64,000 nt of DNA from Halomonas sp. TD01 (GCF_923868895.1 NZ_OV350343.1:930001-994000); one strand, 5' to 3'. Counted from the first letter of the stretch, positions 51,950 through 63,797 are shown. Numbers and translations: made by a program. Notes: a model not told the origin generated them from the letters alone.

Positions 51950-53350
51950 TTACAAACTTGCGTTGACCACCATGCATTCCATCCCCTGCGCCTGGAGCGT
52001 CCTACAAGCGCGCCTGGCGCGAGCTTCGTCCAGGGCTACAACACGGGCTCGGAACACCGGCGTTTGTCCACCTAACGTATCAATAGCAACCCGACCGCCT
52101 ACTTCATGGGGGAGTCGCTGGGCTGCCTGACGTGCCAACTGCTCAGCTCGTGCCGCTTGGCTAAAAGCGCCTACCTGTATCCCCCAGCTGCCTGCAGAAA
52201 CAGCTCCCCGGGGCGTAGCCGCCAACTGACGCTCACGCTCAAGAAAAGCATTCAGCGGGTCTGGAGCGTTTGCGACGGGAGCCTCTGAGGATGCCTCCAT
52301 GGAGCGCGCAAGACGATCTTCAATTTCAACAGCTGGCGCAGCAGCAGATGAAGGAGAAAGCGTTGTCGCCATTACATTGTTTGCGGCCGCTGCGTTACTC
52401 GCCATGACAGGACGATTAGAGGCTGACGGTGCCGGCACGGGACGTTGGCTAGGCGTGCCAGAAAAAGCCATAAACTCGCTAGAAAAATTAGTATTCGCCA
52501 GCCATGTCTGCTGGTCACGCAGTGCCGCACGAGCAAAGCTGCGATCCAACAGATTCGCCATATGAGTATCACGAGACGCCCCACTGAAGCCGCCCATTAC
52601 AATCCCTACCAAACGACGATCGCCATGAACAGCCGTTGTCGCCACATTGAAACCAGATGCGCGAATAAAACCTGTTTTAAGACCATCCGCACCGGGGTAG
52701 TTTTTCACTAAACGGTTATGGCTGGTGTGCCGCGTACCGCGATAGGTGAATTCTTGTAGCCCAAAGTAATGGTAGTACTGGGGGAAGTCCTGCATCACTC
52801 TCACAGAGAGCGTCACCATATCCCGTGCCGTCGTAATCTGCTGGTTATCAGGCAAACCAGAAGCATTACGGAATGTGGTGGCATTCATCCCTAGCTCGCG
52901 AGCCTTAGCGGTCATTAGCTGTGCAAAACGTTGCTCACTGCCACCTAAAGCTTCAGCAACCACGACGGCAACATCATTAGCAGAGCGCACTGCCAATGCA
53001 CGAATAGCGGAATCAACAGGAATAGTACTGCCCGCAGAGAGCCATAGTTTTACAGCAGGCATAGCCGCAGCTTGAGCAGACACAGGAAGTGGCTGGTTAA
53101 GGCTAAGCCGGCCATTTTCCAATGCTTCAAACGTAAGGTAAAGCGTCATCATCTTGGTTAACGATGCGGGGTAGCGACGCTCATCGGCATTTTCGGCGTA
53201 CAGCACCTCTCCATTTTCCAAATCCACAACAATGCCTGCATAACGCGGATTTGCATGAGCACTCGATATTGCACCCAGCAGCAATACCATTAAAGACAGC
53301 GGAAGCCACCAACGCACAACTATCGTTGCGCACATTCCCCTTGTTGCCAT
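51950..53350 (-). CDS. D-alanyl-D-alanine carboxypeptidase with SPOR domain
   Basis: 466 residues from MATRGMCATI; earlier in-frame codons lack signal-peptide logic. A signal peptide runs to SAHAN, then the S11 peptidase domain has S63-L-T-K66 (PASLTKMM), the S-x-N motif (RSANDV) and DGLKTGFI. A Pro/Ser/Ala linker (about 300-380) leads to a C-terminal SPOR domain (WGIQVGAFSQAARAEQLARQA), which binds denuded septal peptidoglycan. It trims stem peptides, probably at the division site. The usual membrane-anchoring PBP5 tail is replaced by SPOR. Confidence 0.92.
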   Translation of the reverse strand: MATRGMCATIVVRWWLPLSLMVLLLGAISSAHANPRYAGIVVDLENGEVLYAENADERRYPASLTKMMTLYLTFEALENGRLSLNQPLPVSAQAAAMPAVKLWLSAGSTIPVDSAIRALAVRSANDVAVVVAEALGGSEQRFAQLMTAKARELGMNATTFRNASGLPDNQQITTARDMVTLSVRVMQDFPQYYHYFGLQEFTYRGTRHTSHNRLVKNYPGADGLKTGFIRASGFNVATTAVHGDRRLVGIVMGGFSGASRDTHMANLLDRSFARAALRDQQTWLANTNFSSEFMAFSGTPSQRPVPAPSASNRPVMASNAAAANNVMATTLSPSSAAAPAVEIEDRLARSMEASSEAPVANAPDPLNAFLERERQLAATPRGAVSAGSWGIQVGAFSQAARAEQLARQAAQRLPHEVGGRVAIDTLGGQTPVFRARVVALDEARARRACRTLQAQGMECMVVNASL

Positions 53351-53495
53351 ACATGCCCCTTTCTTGTTTTGCGGTGGTATCACACTACCAAAAATTAACC
53401 TACATACCGTATTAAGAAATCTAAGACTAGCACGGTAATCCAGCAAGTGAATTAATAAAGCAGTATATATAGACTGAAAATACTATGAATAGACC

Positions 53496-53521
53496 AAAAA
53501 AAACCGACCCTAAGGGGTCGG
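53496..53521 (-). terminator. Terminator of the ribosomal/rpoA operon
   Basis: CCGACCC (53504-53510) pairs with GGGTCGG (53515-53521); eight T follow on the minus strand just after rplQ. Confidence 0.88.
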
Positions 53522-53553
53522 CTTTCATTTTTGTTGAGCAACAGTACAGAAAC

Positions 53554-53940
53554 TTACTCTTCTGCAGCTGCTTCTTCAACAACCGGACGGTCAACTAGCT
53601 CAACGAACGCCATGGGCGCGTTGTCGCCTGTGCGGTAACCGCACTTGAGAATACGGATGTAACCACCCGGACGCTCGGCATAACGCGGACCTAGCTCGTT
53701 GAACAGTTTGCCGACGGCTTCTTTGGAGCGCGTGCGGGCAAATGCCAAACGGCGGTTTGCAACGCTATCCTGCTTGGCTAGGGTAATCAGCGGCTCGATA
53801 ACGCGACGCAGTTCCTTGGCCTTAGGCAGGGTTGTCTTAATGACTTCATGTTCGACCAGCGAGACAGACATGTTCTTAAACATGGCCTGACGATGCGAGC
53901 TGGTACGATTCAGATGACGACCACTCTTACGATGACGCAT
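53554..53940 (-). CDS. rplQ: Ribosomal protein bL17
   Basis: 128 residues; [20 protein letters not shown] start and [20 protein letters not shown] are bL17 signatures. Component of the large subunit near the exit tunnel. Last gene of the alpha operon. Confidence 0.97.
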   Translation of the reverse strand: MRHRKSGRHLNRTSSHRQAMFKNMSVSLVEHEVIKTTLPKAKELRRVIEPLITLAKQDSVANRRLAFARTRSKEAVGKLFNELGPRYAERPGGYIRILKCGYRTGDNAPMAFVELVDRPVVEEAAAEE

Positions 53941-53979
53941 GGTTGTAATTCCTTACCAAACTGGGACTCAAGTCGACAC

Positions 53980-54975
53980 TCACGCGGAGGCCTTGTCGTC
54001 CTTCAGGCTAGCGGGTGGCCAATTTTCCAACCGCATGCCGAGGGACAAGCCACGCGCTGCCAATACGTCTTTGATTTCATTCAAAGACTTTTTACCAAGA
54101 TTCGGTGTCTTCAGCAGCTCAACTTCAGTGCGCTGAATAAGATCACCAATGTAGTAAATATTCTCGGCTTTTAGGCAGTTAGCGCTGCGAACTGTCAACT
54201 CAAGATCGTCTACGGGGCGCAATAGGATAGGATCAACAAGATCCTCTTCCTCTTCGACTTCCTGTTCTTTATCAGCTTCCAGGTCGACGAAGGCGGCCAG
54301 CTGCTCTTGCAGAATGGTCGCACTGCGACGGATAGCCTCTTCCGGATCCAGTGTACCGTCGGTTTCCAGATCGATAATTAACTTATCGAGGTCGGTGCGC
54401 TGCTCAACACGAGCGGCCTCAACCGAGTAGGAAACACGGCGAACAGGGCTGAAGGTGGCATCCAGCTGCAGGCGGCCAATAGCACGTGTCTCTTCATCTG
54501 AGCCACGAGCGTCAGCCGGTTCGTAACCACGACCCAGCGCTACCTTAAGCTGAATTTTCAGCTCGGCACCTTCATTGACATGAGCAATGACGTGATCCGG
54601 GTTGACGATTTCGACGCTATGATCAAGCGCAATGTCGCCAGCGGTGACGACAGCTGGGCCCTGCTTGTTCAGCGAGAGCACCGCCTCATCGCGGCTGTGC
54701 ATCTTGATCGCAACATCTTTCAAGTTCAGGAGGATTTCGATGACATCTTCCTGCACCCCTTCGAGTGCACTGTATTCGTGCTCTACACCGGCAATTTCAG
54801 CCTCTACCACGGCAGCGCCGGGCATGGACGAAAGCAGAATGCGACGAAGTGCATTCCCCAGGGTGTGGCCAAATCCGCGCTCGAACGGTTCGAGAACGAT
54901 TTTGGCATGATGTGCGCTGATTTCTTCGACCTTGATGTCGCGAGGGCGAAGAAACTCTGTCACTGAACGCTGCAT
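53980..54975 (-). CDS. rpoA: RNA polymerase alpha subunit
   Basis: 331 residues. N-terminal dimerisation domain ([22 protein letters not shown]), acidic linker, C-terminal DNA- and activator-binding domain ([42 protein letters not shown]). Standard alpha-operon position between rpsD and rplQ. Confidence 0.98.
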   Translation of the reverse strand: MQRSVTEFLRPRDIKVEEISAHHAKIVLEPFERGFGHTLGNALRRILLSSMPGAAVVEAEIAGVEHEYSALEGVQEDVIEILLNLKDVAIKMHSRDEAVLSLNKQGPAVVTAGDIALDHSVEIVNPDHVIAHVNEGAELKIQLKVALGRGYEPADARGSDEETRAIGRLQLDATFSPVRRVSYSVEAARVEQRTDLDKLIIDLETDGTLDPEEAIRRSATILQEQLAAFVDLEADKEQEVEEEEDLVDPILLRPVDDLELTVRSANCLKAENIYYIGDLIQRTEVELLKTPNLGKKSLNEIKDVLAARGLSLGMRLENWPPASLKDDKASA

Positions 54976-55100
54976 ATGAACACCTTTCAGGCTGCCAAAC
55001 GGATACTGAGTACTCTAGAGAACAATACTCAAGAGCATCTGGGCGGTTAGCTTTGCTACCCCGCCCAGGTCTCAAGAAGCAGAAATGTAAATCAAACTGC

Positions 55101-55721
55101 TTACTTGGAGTACAGCTCGACGATCAGGTTTTCGTTGATGTCGGCAGTCAGGTCACCGCGTTCAGGCAGAGCCTTGAAAGTGCCTTCCATCTTCTTGGCG
55201 TCGATTTCGATCCAAGCGATGTCGCCACGGTTGGCCGCAATGGTCAACGAGTGTTGAATACGCGCTTGGTTCTTCGCCTTTTCGCGAACAGAAACAACGT
55301 CACCGGGCTTCACTTGGTAGGAAGCAACGTTAACGGTGCGGCCGTTCACGGAAATCGCCTTGTGGCTGACCAGCTGACGCGCTTCAGAGCGAGTCGAGCC
55401 AAAGCCCATGCGGTAGACGACGTTATCCAGTCGGGATTCAAGCAACTGCAACAATACCTCACCAGTCGCGCCTTTCAGGCGAGCGGCTTCTTTGTAGTAG
55501 TTGCGGAACTGCTTTTCGAGTACGCCATACATACGGCGTACTTTTTGCTTCTCGCGAAGCTGCAAGCCGTAGTCGGAAAGACGCTGACGACGCTGGCCGT
55601 GTACACCCGGGATTTGCTCGGATTTACACTTTTTCTCGAAGGGAGTAACACCGCTCTTTAAAAAGAGGTCGGTGCCTTCACGACGAGACAGTTTGCACTT
55701 CGGTCCAATATAACGAGCCAT
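55101..55721 (-). CDS. rpsD: Ribosomal protein uS4
   Basis: 206 residues; [16 protein letters not shown] start, S4 RNA-binding domain [28 protein letters not shown]. Starts 30S assembly and represses the alpha operon. Zinc-free type (no N-terminal CxxC cluster). Confidence 0.98.
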   Translation of the reverse strand: MARYIGPKCKLSRREGTDLFLKSGVTPFEKKCKSEQIPGVHGQRRQRLSDYGLQLREKQKVRRMYGVLEKQFRNYYKEAARLKGATGEVLLQLLESRLDNVVYRMGFGSTRSEARQLVSHKAISVNGRTVNVASYQVKPGDVVSVREKAKNQARIQHSLTIAANRGDIAWIEIDAKKMEGTFKALPERGDLTADINENLIVELYSK

Positions 55722-55733
55722 GAATCTGTCTCC

Positions 55734-56120
55734 TTAAACGCGGCGTTTCTTAGGCGGACGGCAGCCATTATGGGGAATGGGCGTCGCGTCAGTGATGCTT
55801 TGCACGCGGAAGCCGGCGGCATTGAGAGCGCGCACGGCGGATTCACGGCCGGGACCGGGGCCTTTGACCAGCACGTCTACGTTTTTCACACCATACTCGG
55901 CTGCAGCAGTTGCTGCACGTTCGCTTGCCACTTGAGCAGCGAACGGGGTGCTCTTACGAGAACCACGAAAACCCGAACCACCGGCTGTTGCCCAAGAAAG
56001 AGCATTGCCCTGGCGGTCTGTGATCGTCACGATCGTGTTGTTAAAAGAGGCGTGGATATGCGCTACGGCGTCCACTACCTGCTTTTTAACCTTTTTACGG
56101 TTACTACGCGGGTTAGCCAT
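55734..56120 (-). CDS. rpsK: Ribosomal protein uS11
   Basis: 128 residues; [33 protein letters not shown] and [14 protein letters not shown] are uS11 signatures. 30S platform protein. Confidence 0.98.
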   Translation of the reverse strand: MANPRSNRKKVKKQVVDAVAHIHASFNNTIVTITDRQGNALSWATAGGSGFRGSRKSTPFAAQVASERAATAAAEYGVKNVDVLVKGPGPGRESAVRALNAAGFRVQSITDATPIPHNGCRPPKKRRV

Positions 56121-56159
56121 GTTGATGTCTATTCCTGTCTTTACGCCAGAACGTGCGTG

Positions 56160-56516
56160 TTATTTGCGGATCGGCTTACGCGGGCCCTTACGGGTACGCG
56201 CGTTAGTCTTAGTCCGCTGACCACGCAGCGGAAGACTACGACGATGACGCAGACCACGGTAGCAGCCTAAGTCCATGAGACGCTTAATGTTAAGCGTAAC
56301 ATCACGACGAAGGTCGCCTTCTACGGTGTACTTACCAACTTCAGAACGCAGGGTATCCAGCTCATCGCTAGATAGATCCTGGATCTTGGTAGTAGGCGCG
56401 ATACCGGCAGCAGCACAAACGTGCTGAGCGCGGGTACGGCCAATCCCGAAGATATAGGTCAGCGAGATCGCCGCATGCTTGTTGTCCGGGATATTGACGC
56501 CTGCAATACGGGCCAT
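56160..56516 (-). CDS. rpsM: Ribosomal protein uS13
   Basis: 118 residues; [25 protein letters not shown] start and [25 protein letters not shown] end. 30S head protein touching tRNA and 50S. First gene of the alpha operon. Confidence 0.98.
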   Translation of the reverse strand: MARIAGVNIPDNKHAAISLTYIFGIGRTRAQHVCAAAGIAPTTKIQDLSSDELDTLRSEVGKYTVEGDLRRDVTLNIKRLMDLGCYRGLRHRRSLPLRGQRTKTNARTRKGPRKPIRK

Positions 56517-56574
56517 CAGCTTACTCCGAAATTTGAGCGGCTTGCTCGTTTATTCATCTACAAAAGGCGCAACA

Positions 56575-56611
56575 GCATACCCCTTTATAAGCCTTATGGC
56601 AAGGGGTATGC
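56575..56611 (-). promoter_or_regulatory. Conserved-place hairpin between rpmJ and rpsM
   Basis: An 11-pair stem (56575-56585 with 56601-56611; core ATACCCC/GGGGTAT) with an inner GCC/GGC mini-stem. It lies in the gap where E. coli has the spc end and the S4-binding pseudoknot of the alpha operon. It may attenuate or allow autoregulation. Confidence 0.45.
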
Positions 56612-56639
56612 CGGCACCCGCTTAAAAACAACCCAGGAA

Positions 56640-56753
56640 TTAACCCTGGCGCTGCTTGTGCCGTGGTTCGATGCAAATGACGCGGACAGCGCCATTGCGA
56701 CGAATGATCTTACAGTTACGGCACATCTTCTTTACGGAAGCTCGAACTTTCAT
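56640..56753 (-). CDS. rpmJ: Ribosomal protein bL36
   Basis: 37 residues, [19 protein letters not shown]... with three Cys and a His ([13 protein letters not shown]), so the zinc-binding C+ form. Located between secY and rpsM as usual. The C- paralog would be the low-zinc replacement. Confidence 0.97.
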   Translation of the reverse strand: MKVRASVKKMCRNCKIIRRNGAVRVICIEPRHKQRQG

Positions 56754-56781
56754 CGTTCTCTCCAAATCGCAACGGCGCGCC

Positions 56782-58113
56782 TCAGCGCATGATGCCGCCG
56801 CTACCGTAGCCTTTCAGGTTGGACTTCTTCATCACCGAGTCATATTGATGCGACATGAGATGCGACTGCACCTGGGCCATGAAGTCCATGATGACCACCA
56901 CCACGATCAGAAGCGAGGTACCACCGAAGAAAAACGGCACGTTCCACGCAACAATCAGGAACTGGGGCATCAAGGAAACCGCAGTGATATACAAGGCACC
57001 GAACAAAGTAAGACGAGTCATTACTTTATCGATATAGCGAGCGGTCTGCTCGCCGGGGCGAATGCCCGGCAGGAAGGCGCCTGACTTTTTAAGATTGTCA
57101 GCCACATCCTTGGGGTTGAAGACCAGCGCTGTGTAAAAGAAGCAGAAGAATACCACTGCCGCCGCGAAAAGCAAGATGTAAAGCGGTTGGCCAGGGCCTA
57201 ACGCTTGTGATGCACGCTGTAACCACTCCATTCCTTCGCCAGCACCTACCCACTGACCAATAGAGGCCGGGAAGAGCAAAATACTGGAGGCGAAGATCGC
57301 TGGAATAACACCAGCCATATTCACTTTCAAAGGTAGGTAGCTGCTTTGGCCTGCATACATCTTATTGCCGACCTGTCGCCTGGGGTAGTTCACTTTCAAG
57401 CGGCGTTGGCCGCGCTCAATGAACACCACAAACGCAACGGTAGCAATACCTAGCACTGACAGCGCTAACAGCGGAAGAACATTCCAGGCACCTTCATTAC
57501 GAGCAAGCTCGAACGCTTGCCCAACGGCACTGGGCAGCCCAGCGACGATCCCCGCGAAAATCAGCAGCGAAATACCGTTGCCGATACCCTTCTCGGTGAT
57601 CTGCTCACCTAGCCACATCATAAACACCGCACCTGATACAAACGTAATCACGGCGGTGAAAAAGAAGCTAAAGTCAGCGCTGTATGCGATACCTTGGCTA
57701 GCCAGACCGACGGACATACCGGTAGCCTGGACAAAAGCCAGTAGCACCGTGCCGTAGCGGGTGTACTGGCTAATCTTGCGGCGGCCAGCCTCGCCCTCTT
57801 TCTTGAGCTGTTCAAGATGAGGGGAGACCGCAGTCATAAGCTGCATGATAATCGACGCCGAGATATAGGGCATTATGCCCAGGGCGAGGACGCTCATGCG
57901 CTCCAGGGCGCCACCCGAGAACATGTTGAACATGCCTAGGATGGTACCCTGTTGCTCCCTAAACAAGGCAGCAAGCTGGTCAGGATTGATACCGGGAACG
58001 GGAATGTGGGCACCAATACGGTACACCACGATGGCGAGGAGCACGAAGCGCAAACGCGCCCACAGTTCACTCAGACCGCTGCCCATCGCCGGCATATTTC
58101 CTGACTTGGCCAT
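56782..58113 (-). CDS. secY: Preprotein translocase subunit SecY
   Basis: 443 residues with ten membrane segments. Landmarks: [66 protein letters not shown] and the C-terminal cytoplasmic tail. Channel of the Sec translocon. Embedded in the spc operon after rplO. Confidence 0.98.
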   Translation of the reverse strand: MAKSGNMPAMGSGLSELWARLRFVLLAIVVYRIGAHIPVPGINPDQLAALFREQQGTILGMFNMFSGGALERMSVLALGIMPYISASIIMQLMTAVSPHLEQLKKEGEAGRRKISQYTRYGTVLLAFVQATGMSVGLASQGIAYSADFSFFFTAVITFVSGAVFMMWLGEQITEKGIGNGISLLIFAGIVAGLPSAVGQAFELARNEGAWNVLPLLALSVLGIATVAFVVFIERGQRRLKVNYPRRQVGNKMYAGQSSYLPLKVNMAGVIPAIFASSILLFPASIGQWVGAGEGMEWLQRASQALGPGQPLYILLFAAAVVFFCFFYTALVFNPKDVADNLKKSGAFLPGIRPGEQTARYIDKVMTRLTLFGALYITAVSLMPQFLIVAWNVPFFFGGTSLLIVVVVIMDFMAQVQSHLMSHQYDSVMKKSNLKGYGSGGIMR

Positions 58114-58548
58114 TTAGTCCTCTACCTTGCCGCCGGCGGCTTCGATCGCTTCACGGGCACCTTTGGTGACCTTGATACCACGAACGGTAACCGCCTTGTT
58201 CAGTTCGCCAGAAAGGATGATCTTCGCGTGAAGCGTCGCATCCTTTAGCACGTTGGCTTGCTTCAGGGTTTCCATAGTGACTTCGTCACCGGTAACCTTA
58301 GCAAGTTCAGCCAGACGTACTTCTTCAGATACCAGCGACTTAGCAGACGTAAAGCCAAACTTCGGCAAACGACGCTGTAGTGGCATCTGACCGCCTTCGA
58401 AACCAGGCTTGACGCTGCCGCCACTGCGAGATTTCTGACCTTTGTGGCCACGGCCGCCGGTCTTACCAAGACCGGAACCGATACCACGTCCAACGCGCTT
58501 TTCAGCGTGTTTGGAGCCCGGTGCAGGGCTCAGGGTATTGAGTTTCAT
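58114..58548 (-). CDS. rplO: Ribosomal protein uL15
   Basis: 144 residues; [38 protein letters not shown] start, [17 protein letters not shown]. 50S assembly protein. Its stop abuts the secY start directly. Confidence 0.98.
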   Translation of the reverse strand: MKLNTLSPAPGSKHAEKRVGRGIGSGLGKTGGRGHKGQKSRSGGSVKPGFEGGQMPLQRRLPKFGFTSAKSLVSEEVRLAELAKVTGDEVTMETLKQANVLKDATLHAKIILSGELNKAVTVRGIKVTKGAREAIEAAGGKVED

Positions 58549-58551
58549 GGA

Positions 58552-58734
58552 TTACTCTCCCTCAACGCGCACAAGGTAATTAACCTTGTGGATCATGCCG
58601 CGTACGGCAGGGGTGTCTTCCAGCTCAACCGTATGACCGATGCGACGCAGACCCAGGCCCTTCATAGTAGCCTTGTGCTTGGGCAAAACGCCGATGGTGC
58701 TGCGGATCTGGGTAACCTTGATCGTTGCTGCCAT
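58552..58734 (-). CDS. rpmD: Ribosomal protein uL30
   Basis: 60 residues, [33 protein letters not shown]. Short bacterial form. Lies between rpsE and rplO. Confidence 0.97.
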   Translation of the reverse strand: MAATIKVTQIRSTIGVLPKHKATMKGLGLRRIGHTVELEDTPAVRGMIHKVNYLVRVEGE

Positions 58735-58740
58735 GGTGCC

Positions 58741-59241
58741 TTACCCCGTGATCGCTTCGACAGACAGACCGCGCTTAGCGGCAATGTCTTCCGGTGCTTG
58801 CATGGAGGAGAGACCTTTAACAGTCGCTCGTACCACGTTAACCGGGTTGGTGGAACCGTAGCACTTGGCCAGTACATCATGGACACCAGCGAGCTCTAGT
58901 ACAGAGCGCATGGCACCGCCAGCGATGATACCGGTACCTTCAGAGGCCGGCTGCATGTACACCTTAGAAGCACCGTGACGGGCTTTTATCGGGTACTGAA
59001 GCGTATGGCCTGCAAGGTTAACCTTGACCATGTTGCGACGAGCTTGATCCATCGCTTTCTGAATCGCAACCGGCACTTCACGCGCCTTGCCACGACCAAA
59101 ACCGACACGACCTTTACCATCACCAACGACGGTCAGCGCGGTGAAGCCGAAAATACGACCACCTTTGACCACCTTGGCGACGCGGTTGACCTGCACTAAC
59201 TTCTCTTGCAGATCACCGCTTTGCTGTTCGTTCTTCGCCAT
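58741..59241 (-). CDS. rpsE: Ribosomal protein uS5
   Basis: 166 residues; [30 protein letters not shown] and [24 protein letters not shown]. 30S fidelity protein. Confidence 0.98.
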   Translation of the reverse strand: MAKNEQQSGDLQEKLVQVNRVAKVVKGGRIFGFTALTVVGDGKGRVGFGRGKAREVPVAIQKAMDQARRNMVKVNLAGHTLQYPIKARHGASKVYMQPASEGTGIIAGGAMRSVLELAGVHDVLAKCYGSTNPVNVVRATVKGLSSMQAPEDIAAKRGLSVEAITG

Positions 59242-59252
59242 CGTAAAACCCT

Positions 59253-59603
59253 TTAGAATTCCAGGCCGCCTTCACGAGCGGCGTCGGCCAGAGCCTTAAC
59301 GCGACCGTGATACTTAAAGCCAGCACGATCGAAGGCCACCTGGGTGATGCCTGCTTCTTTAGCGCGTTCAGCAATCAGAGCACCAACCTTAGAGGCTGCT
59401 TCTGCGTTGCCTGTCGCACCCTCGCGCAGTGCTTTGTCCAGCGTAGAAGCACTGGCTAGCACTTTGCCACCATCCGGCGAGATAATCTGCGCATAGATGT
59501 GACGCGGGGTACGATTGACGCACAGGCGATACACGCCCAGCTCGCGGATCTTTGCGCGAGCGCGGCGGGCACGACGGAGACGAGATTCTTTCTTCGCGTT
59601 CAT
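59253..59603 (-). CDS. rplR: Ribosomal protein uL18
   Basis: 116 residues; [33 protein letters not shown] and a C-terminal [25 protein letters not shown]. Binds 5S rRNA. Confidence 0.98.
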   Translation of the reverse strand: MNAKKESRLRRARRARAKIRELGVYRLCVNRTPRHIYAQIISPDGGKVLASASTLDKALREGATGNAEAASKVGALIAERAKEAGITQVAFDRAGFKYHGRVKALADAAREGGLEF

Positions 59604-59612
59604 AACCCTGCC

Positions 59613-60143
59613 TTACTTCTTCTTGGCTTCTTTGCGACGCACCTGCTCGTCGGCGTACCGAACACCCTTGCCTTTATACGGCTCAGGGGGACGGAAGGCG
59701 CGGATTTCCGCGGCGCACTGGCCGAGCATCTGCTTGTCCGCGCTTTTCAGCACGATCACGGTGTTCTTCGGCGTTTCCGCTGAGACACCCTTAGGCAGTT
59801 CATAGTCGACCGGGTGCGAGAAGCCCAGTGAAAGATTGAGCGTCTGGCCCTTAGCTTGGGCACGATAACCGACGCCTACAATTTCGAGAGTTTTTGTGAA
59901 ACCCTCGGATACGCCCGTTACCAGGTTCTGAACCAAGGCGCGGGTAGTACCGGCCATTGCCCAGCTCTTGGCAGACTCACTCGGGGCGAAGGTCAGCTGG
60001 CCATCTTCTTGTCCAATCACCACATCCTGGTGAATGGTCATAGATAGCGTGCCCTGGCCGCCTTTGGCGGTCAGCTGGCCAGCGTCGATTTTAATCTCGA
60101 CACCAGCAGGCACTTTAACCGGATATTTCGCTATGCGGGACAT
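59613..60143 (-). CDS. rplF: Ribosomal protein uL6
   Basis: 176 residues; [19 protein letters not shown] start and the C-terminal signature [24 protein letters not shown]. 50S factor-binding region. Confidence 0.98.
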   Translation of the reverse strand: MSRIAKYPVKVPAGVEIKIDAGQLTAKGGQGTLSMTIHQDVVIGQEDGQLTFAPSESAKSWAMAGTTRALVQNLVTGVSEGFTKTLEIVGVGYRAQAKGQTLNLSLGFSHPVDYELPKGVSAETPKNTVIVLKSADKQMLGQCAAEIRAFRPPEPYKGKGVRYADEQVRRKEAKKK

Positions 60144-60152
60144 TCCAGCCTC

Positions 60153-60545
60153 CTAGAATACGGTGCAGATGACTTCGCCACCGACGCCTGCTTGGCGCGC
60201 GGCACGATCGGTCATGACACCATTAGAGGTGGTGACAATCGCGATACCCAGACCATCGGCGACCTTAGGCAGGTTGTCCTTGCCCTTATACTGGCGCAGA
60301 GACGGCTTGGAAACCCGCTGAATGTGCTCAATAACCGGCTTACCCTCAAAGTACTTGAGAGTAACGGTCAGCTCGGGTTTAACGCCTTCAGCCACCGTAA
60401 AGTCGGTAATGTAGCCTTCTTCCTTTAACACGCGGGCCACTTCCACTTTCAGCTTGGAGGACGGCATGGTAGCCGTCTCCTTGGTGGCCATCTGCGCATT
60501 GCGGATACGGGTAAACATATCCGCTAGAGTGTCTTGCATGCTCAT
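60153..60545 (-). CDS. rpsH: Ribosomal protein uS8
   Basis: 130 residues; [20 protein letters not shown] start and [31 protein letters not shown] end. 16S central-domain binder and spc operon repressor in E. coli. Confidence 0.98.
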   Translation of the reverse strand: MSMQDTLADMFTRIRNAQMATKETATMPSSKLKVEVARVLKEEGYITDFTVAEGVKPELTVTLKYFEGKPVIEHIQRVSKPSLRQYKGKDNLPKVADGLGIAIVTTSNGVMTDRAARQAGVGGEVICTVF

Positions 60546-60577
60546 TTAATGTGCGCTCCTGATGATTCGACGTGACG

Positions 60578-60883
60578 TTACCAACTGGACTTCTTCAGAC
60601 CAGGGACGTCGCCACGCATGGCGGCTTCACGCAGCTTGTTACGGCCAAGGCCGAACTTGTTGTAAAAACCGTGCGGACGGCCAGTCACGCGGCAGCGGTT
60701 ACGCTGACGCACCGGGCTTGAGTCGCGCGGCAGTTGCTGCAGCTTCAGCGTCGCCTCGAAACGTTCTTCTTCAGAAGCGTTCACGTCCGAGATGATTTTC
60801 TTGAGCTCTGCGCGCTTAGCCGCATACTTCTCGACTAGCTGAGTACGCTTGAGCTCGCGCTCTATCATACTTTTCTTAGCCAT
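60578..60883 (-). CDS. rpsN: Ribosomal protein uS14
   Basis: 101 residues, the long zinc-free form: [53 protein letters not shown]. No CxxC pairs. Confidence 0.98.
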   Translation of the reverse strand: MAKKSMIERELKRTQLVEKYAAKRAELKKIISDVNASEEERFEATLKLQQLPRDSSPVRQRNRCRVTGRPHGFYNKFGLGRNKLREAAMRGDVPGLKKSSW

Positions 60884-60893
60884 GATCCAACCC

Positions 60894-61433
60894 TTATTTC
60901 TTAAACGGGAAGTTCAGTGCCGCTAATAGCGCACGACCTTCCTCGTCGGTGTTGGCGGTAGTAGTGATAGTGACGTCCAGCCCCCGGATACGATCGATCT
61001 TATCATACTCGATCTCTGGGAAGATGATCTGCTCACGCACACCCATTGAGTAATTGCCGCGACCGTCAAAAGACTTCGGATTGAGACCACGGAAGTCACG
61101 CACGCGGGGAATCGCAATGTTCACCAAGCGGTCCAGGAAGTCCCACATACGCGCTGAGCGCAGTGTAACTTTGACACCGATAGGCCAACCTTCGCGCACC
61201 TTGAAGCCCGCGATGGACTTGCGTGCCTTGGTCACCAACGGTTTTTGACCGGAGAGTTTCTCCAAGTCGCCGATGGCATTGTCGATCAACTTTTTATCGC
61301 TGACCGCTTCGCCGATACCCATGTTCAGAGTCACTTTCGTGATCCGGGGTACCTGCATTACGTTGGCGTAGCTGAACTGCTCTTTGAGCTGTGCCACGAC
61401 CTCGTTTTGATAACGTTCTTTCAAGTTCGCCAT
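60894..61433 (-). CDS. rplE: Ribosomal protein uL5
   Basis: 179 residues; [64 protein letters not shown]. Binds 5S rRNA and P-site tRNA. Confidence 0.98.
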   Translation of the reverse strand: MANLKERYQNEVVAQLKEQFSYANVMQVPRITKVTLNMGIGEAVSDKKLIDNAIGDLEKLSGQKPLVTKARKSIAGFKVREGWPIGVKVTLRSARMWDFLDRLVNIAIPRVRDFRGLNPKSFDGRGNYSMGVREQIIFPEIEYDKIDRIRGLDVTITTTANTDEEGRALLAALNFPFKK

Positions 61434-61451
61434 TTTGCTACCCGACTCGCG

Positions 61452-61766
61452 TTAGGCGTCGATCTGCGTCTGCGTCGACTTGTAGATACGTACCTTGGTA
61501 CCGTCTTCCTTAACTTGGAAGCCGACGCGATCCGCCTTACCGGTCTCCGAATTGAAGATGGCTACGTTGGACGCGTGAATCGGAGCCTCACGCTCGACGA
61601 TACCGCCCTGATTTCCCGCCATGGGATTTGGCTTGGTGTGACGTTTAATCATGTTCACACCGGACACCACGAAGCGGTTTTCTAGTACCCGCTTAACGGT
61701 GCCACGCTTGCCTTTATCCTTCCCGGCGATGACGATGACTTCATCGTCACGTTTGATCTTTTGCAT
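61452..61766 (-). CDS. rplX: Ribosomal protein uL24
   Basis: 104 residues with KOW motif [21 protein letters not shown] near the start. Early 50S assembly protein. Confidence 0.98.
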   Translation of the reverse strand: MQKIKRDDEVIVIAGKDKGKRGTVKRVLENRFVVSGVNMIKRHTKPNPMAGNQGGIVEREAPIHASNVAIFNSETGKADRVGFQVKEDGTKVRIYKSTQTQIDA

Positions 61767-61780
61767 ATCCGCCTCGCTCC

Positions 61781-62152
61781 TTACAGCACTTCAGGCGCTA
61801 GGGAAATGATCTTCATGAACTTCTCATTACGAAGTTCACGAGTTACCGGCCCGAAGATACGCGTGCCGATCGGCTGTTCGTTGGTGTTATTCAACAAAAC
61901 TGCCGCATTTCCATCGAAACGGATCAGCGAACCGTCACTACGACGGACGCCACTACGGGTGCGAACGACTACCGCTTTCAGCACTTGGCCTTTTTTGACC
62001 TTACCGCGCGGAATCGCTTCCTTCACCGTTACCTTAATGACGTCACCAACGCGAGCGTAGCGACGGTGTGAACCGCCTAACACCTTGATGCATTGCACCC
62101 GGCGCGCTCCGCTGTTGTCGGCGACATCCAGCATTGTCTGAGTCTGAATCAT
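61781..62152 (-). CDS. rplN: Ribosomal protein uL14
   Basis: 123 residues; [33 protein letters not shown], one residue longer than the E. coli protein's 122 class. First gene of the spc operon, so a promoter may lie in the 50-base gap to rpsQ. Confidence 0.98.
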   Translation of the reverse strand: MIQTQTMLDVADNSGARRVQCIKVLGGSHRRYARVGDVIKVTVKEAIPRGKVKKGQVLKAVVVRTRSGVRRSDGSLIRFDGNAAVLLNNTNEQPIGTRIFGPVTRELRNEKFMKIISLAPEVL

Positions 62153-62202
62153 CGGTTTTCTCCAAACCTAATCTGACTGCACTGATCGGCAGACTTTAGG
62201 TA

Positions 62203-62463
62203 TTAACCCTTAGCCTGCTCAACCACCTCGACCAGCGTCCAAGCTTTCTTCTTGGAAAGCGGACGGCACTCCTGAATGGAAACCGTATCGCCTGCCTTAG
62301 CCTGGTTCGCCTCATCATGGGCGTGCAGCTTGGTGGAGCGCTTGACGTATTTTCCGTAGATCGGGTGACGCTCACGACGCTCGATCATTACGACGATGGA
62401 TTTATCCATCTTATCGCTCACCACCTTGCCGGTGAGCGTACGTGTTTTTTTCTCTTCGGCCAT
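62203..62463 (-). CDS. rpsQ: Ribosomal protein uS17
   Basis: 86 residues from [18 protein letters not shown]; an in-frame ATG at 62472 would overlap rpmC and is less likely given GGTGA six bases before 62463. Last gene of the S10 operon. Confidence 0.96.
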   Translation of the reverse strand: MAEEKKTRTLTGKVVSDKMDKSIVVMIERRERHPIYGKYVKRSTKLHAHDEANQAKAGDTVSIQECRPLSKKKAWTLVEVVEQAKG

Positions 62464-62464
62464 C

Positions 62465-62656
62465 TTATTCACCTGCCTTCTCGTTGAGCATAGTCTTCAC
62501 ACGGGCGATATCCCGGCGGACCTGCTTGAGCAGATGAGTCTGGCTCAGTTGGCCAGTGGCCTTCTGCATGCGCAGGTTAAACTGCTCGCGGAGTAGCTCG
62601 AGGAGTTGCTCTTGCAGCTCTCCTACGGACTTTTCACGAATTTCCTGGGCTTTCAT
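62465..62656 (-). CDS. rpmC: Ribosomal protein uL29
   Basis: 63 residues, [31 protein letters not shown] (landmark). The ATG at 62656 overlaps the rplP stop (TGATG). Exit-tunnel rim protein. Confidence 0.97.
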   Translation of the reverse strand: MKAQEIREKSVGELQEQLLELLREQFNLRMQKATGQLSQTHLLKQVRRDIARVKTMLNEKAGE

Positions 62657-63069
62657 CACATCACCGTCCGTTTCGCAAAGGTGGTGGACAAGGGCATCTT
62701 CTGTGCGGCCAATTCAAATGCTTCACGGGCCAGCTCTTCGGATACACCTTCAATTTCGTACAGGACCCGACCCGGTTGGATCTGGGCTACCCAGTACTCA
62801 ACGGAACCTTTACCTTTACCCATACGAACTTCGAGCGGCTTCTTGGAGATCGGCTTATCAGGGAAGACGCGGATCCAAATTTTACCGCCACGTTTAACGT
62901 GACGTGTGATCGCACGACGGCCTGCTTCGATCTGGCGCGCAGTGATGCGGCCACGACCAGTTGCTTTGAGACCGTACTCCCCGAAGCTGATCTTGCTTCC
63001 GCGATGCGCCAGGCCACGGTTGCGGCCTTTCATCATCTTACGGAATTTCATACGCTTGGGCTGTAACAT
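62656..63069 (-). CDS. rplP: Ribosomal protein uL16
   Basis: 137 residues; [21 protein letters not shown] start, [23 protein letters not shown]. Near the A site. Arg81-region (PGRVLYE) hydroxylation target in E. coli is conserved. Confidence 0.98.
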   Translation of the reverse strand: MLQPKRMKFRKMMKGRNRGLAHRGSKISFGEYGLKATGRGRITARQIEAGRRAITRHVKRGGKIWIRVFPDKPISKKPLEVRMGKGKGSVEYWVAQIQPGRVLYEIEGVSEELAREAFELAAQKMPLSTTFAKRTVM

Positions 63070-63084
63070 CGACTCGCTCTCCCC

Positions 63085-63786
63085 TTACCTGGAACCTTTC
63101 TTCTTGGGCGCGTTGCCGGCAGGCTGTTGCTTAGCCTTGGCACGTACTTCCTCGATACCACCGAGGATTTCGCCCTTGAAGATCCACACTTTGACGCCGA
63201 TGACGCCGTAGGTGGTGTGAGCTTCGTAAGTGGCGTAGTCGATATCCGCACGCAACGTGTGCAACGGAACGCGACCTTCGCGGTACCATTCGGTACGTGC
63301 GATTTCGGCACCACCCAGACGACCTGACAGCTGAATCTTAATGCCGCCAGCGCCAAGACGCATTGCGTTCTGTACCGCGCGCTTCATAGCACGACGGAAC
63401 ATGACGCGACGCTCAAGCTGACCCGCTACGTTAGCAGCGACTAGCTTGGCATCCAGCTCCGGCTTGCGAACTTCTTCGATGTTCACATGAACCGGAACAC
63501 CCATCATCTCGGTCAGATCGCGACGCAAACGGTCGACATCTTCACCTTTTTTGCCAATCACGATACCCGGACGGGCAGTGTGAATGGTGATGCGGGCATT
63601 GTTAGCCGGACGCTCGATGTGAATGCGGCTTACGGAAGCGTTCTTTAAACGCTGATCCAGAAAGCTGCGCACTTCGAGATCGTTATTGAGCTTATCGGCA
63701 TAGGCGCCGCGCTCGGCATACCAGACAGAAGCATGGTCTTTGACGATGCCCAGTCGAATGCCTGTTGGATTGACTTTCTGACCCAT
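63085..63786 (-). CDS. rpsC: Ribosomal protein uS3
   Basis: 233 residues; [20 protein letters not shown] start, KH domain with [14 protein letters not shown], and [28 protein letters not shown]. mRNA entry-channel protein. Confidence 0.98.
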   Translation of the reverse strand: MGQKVNPTGIRLGIVKDHASVWYAERGAYADKLNNDLEVRSFLDQRLKNASVSRIHIERPANNARITIHTARPGIVIGKKGEDVDRLRRDLTEMMGVPVHVNIEEVRKPELDAKLVAANVAGQLERRVMFRRAMKRAVQNAMRLGAGGIKIQLSGRLGGAEIARTEWYREGRVPLHTLRADIDYATYEAHTTYGVIGVKVWIFKGEILGGIEEVRAKAKQQPAGNAPKKKGSR

Positions 63787-63797
63787 CTGGTCGACTC

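Noticed and set aside
55053..55661. 202-codon open frame antisense to rpsD
   Set aside because: Shadow of rpsD; ribosomal genes with strong codon bias often leave the opposite strand open.
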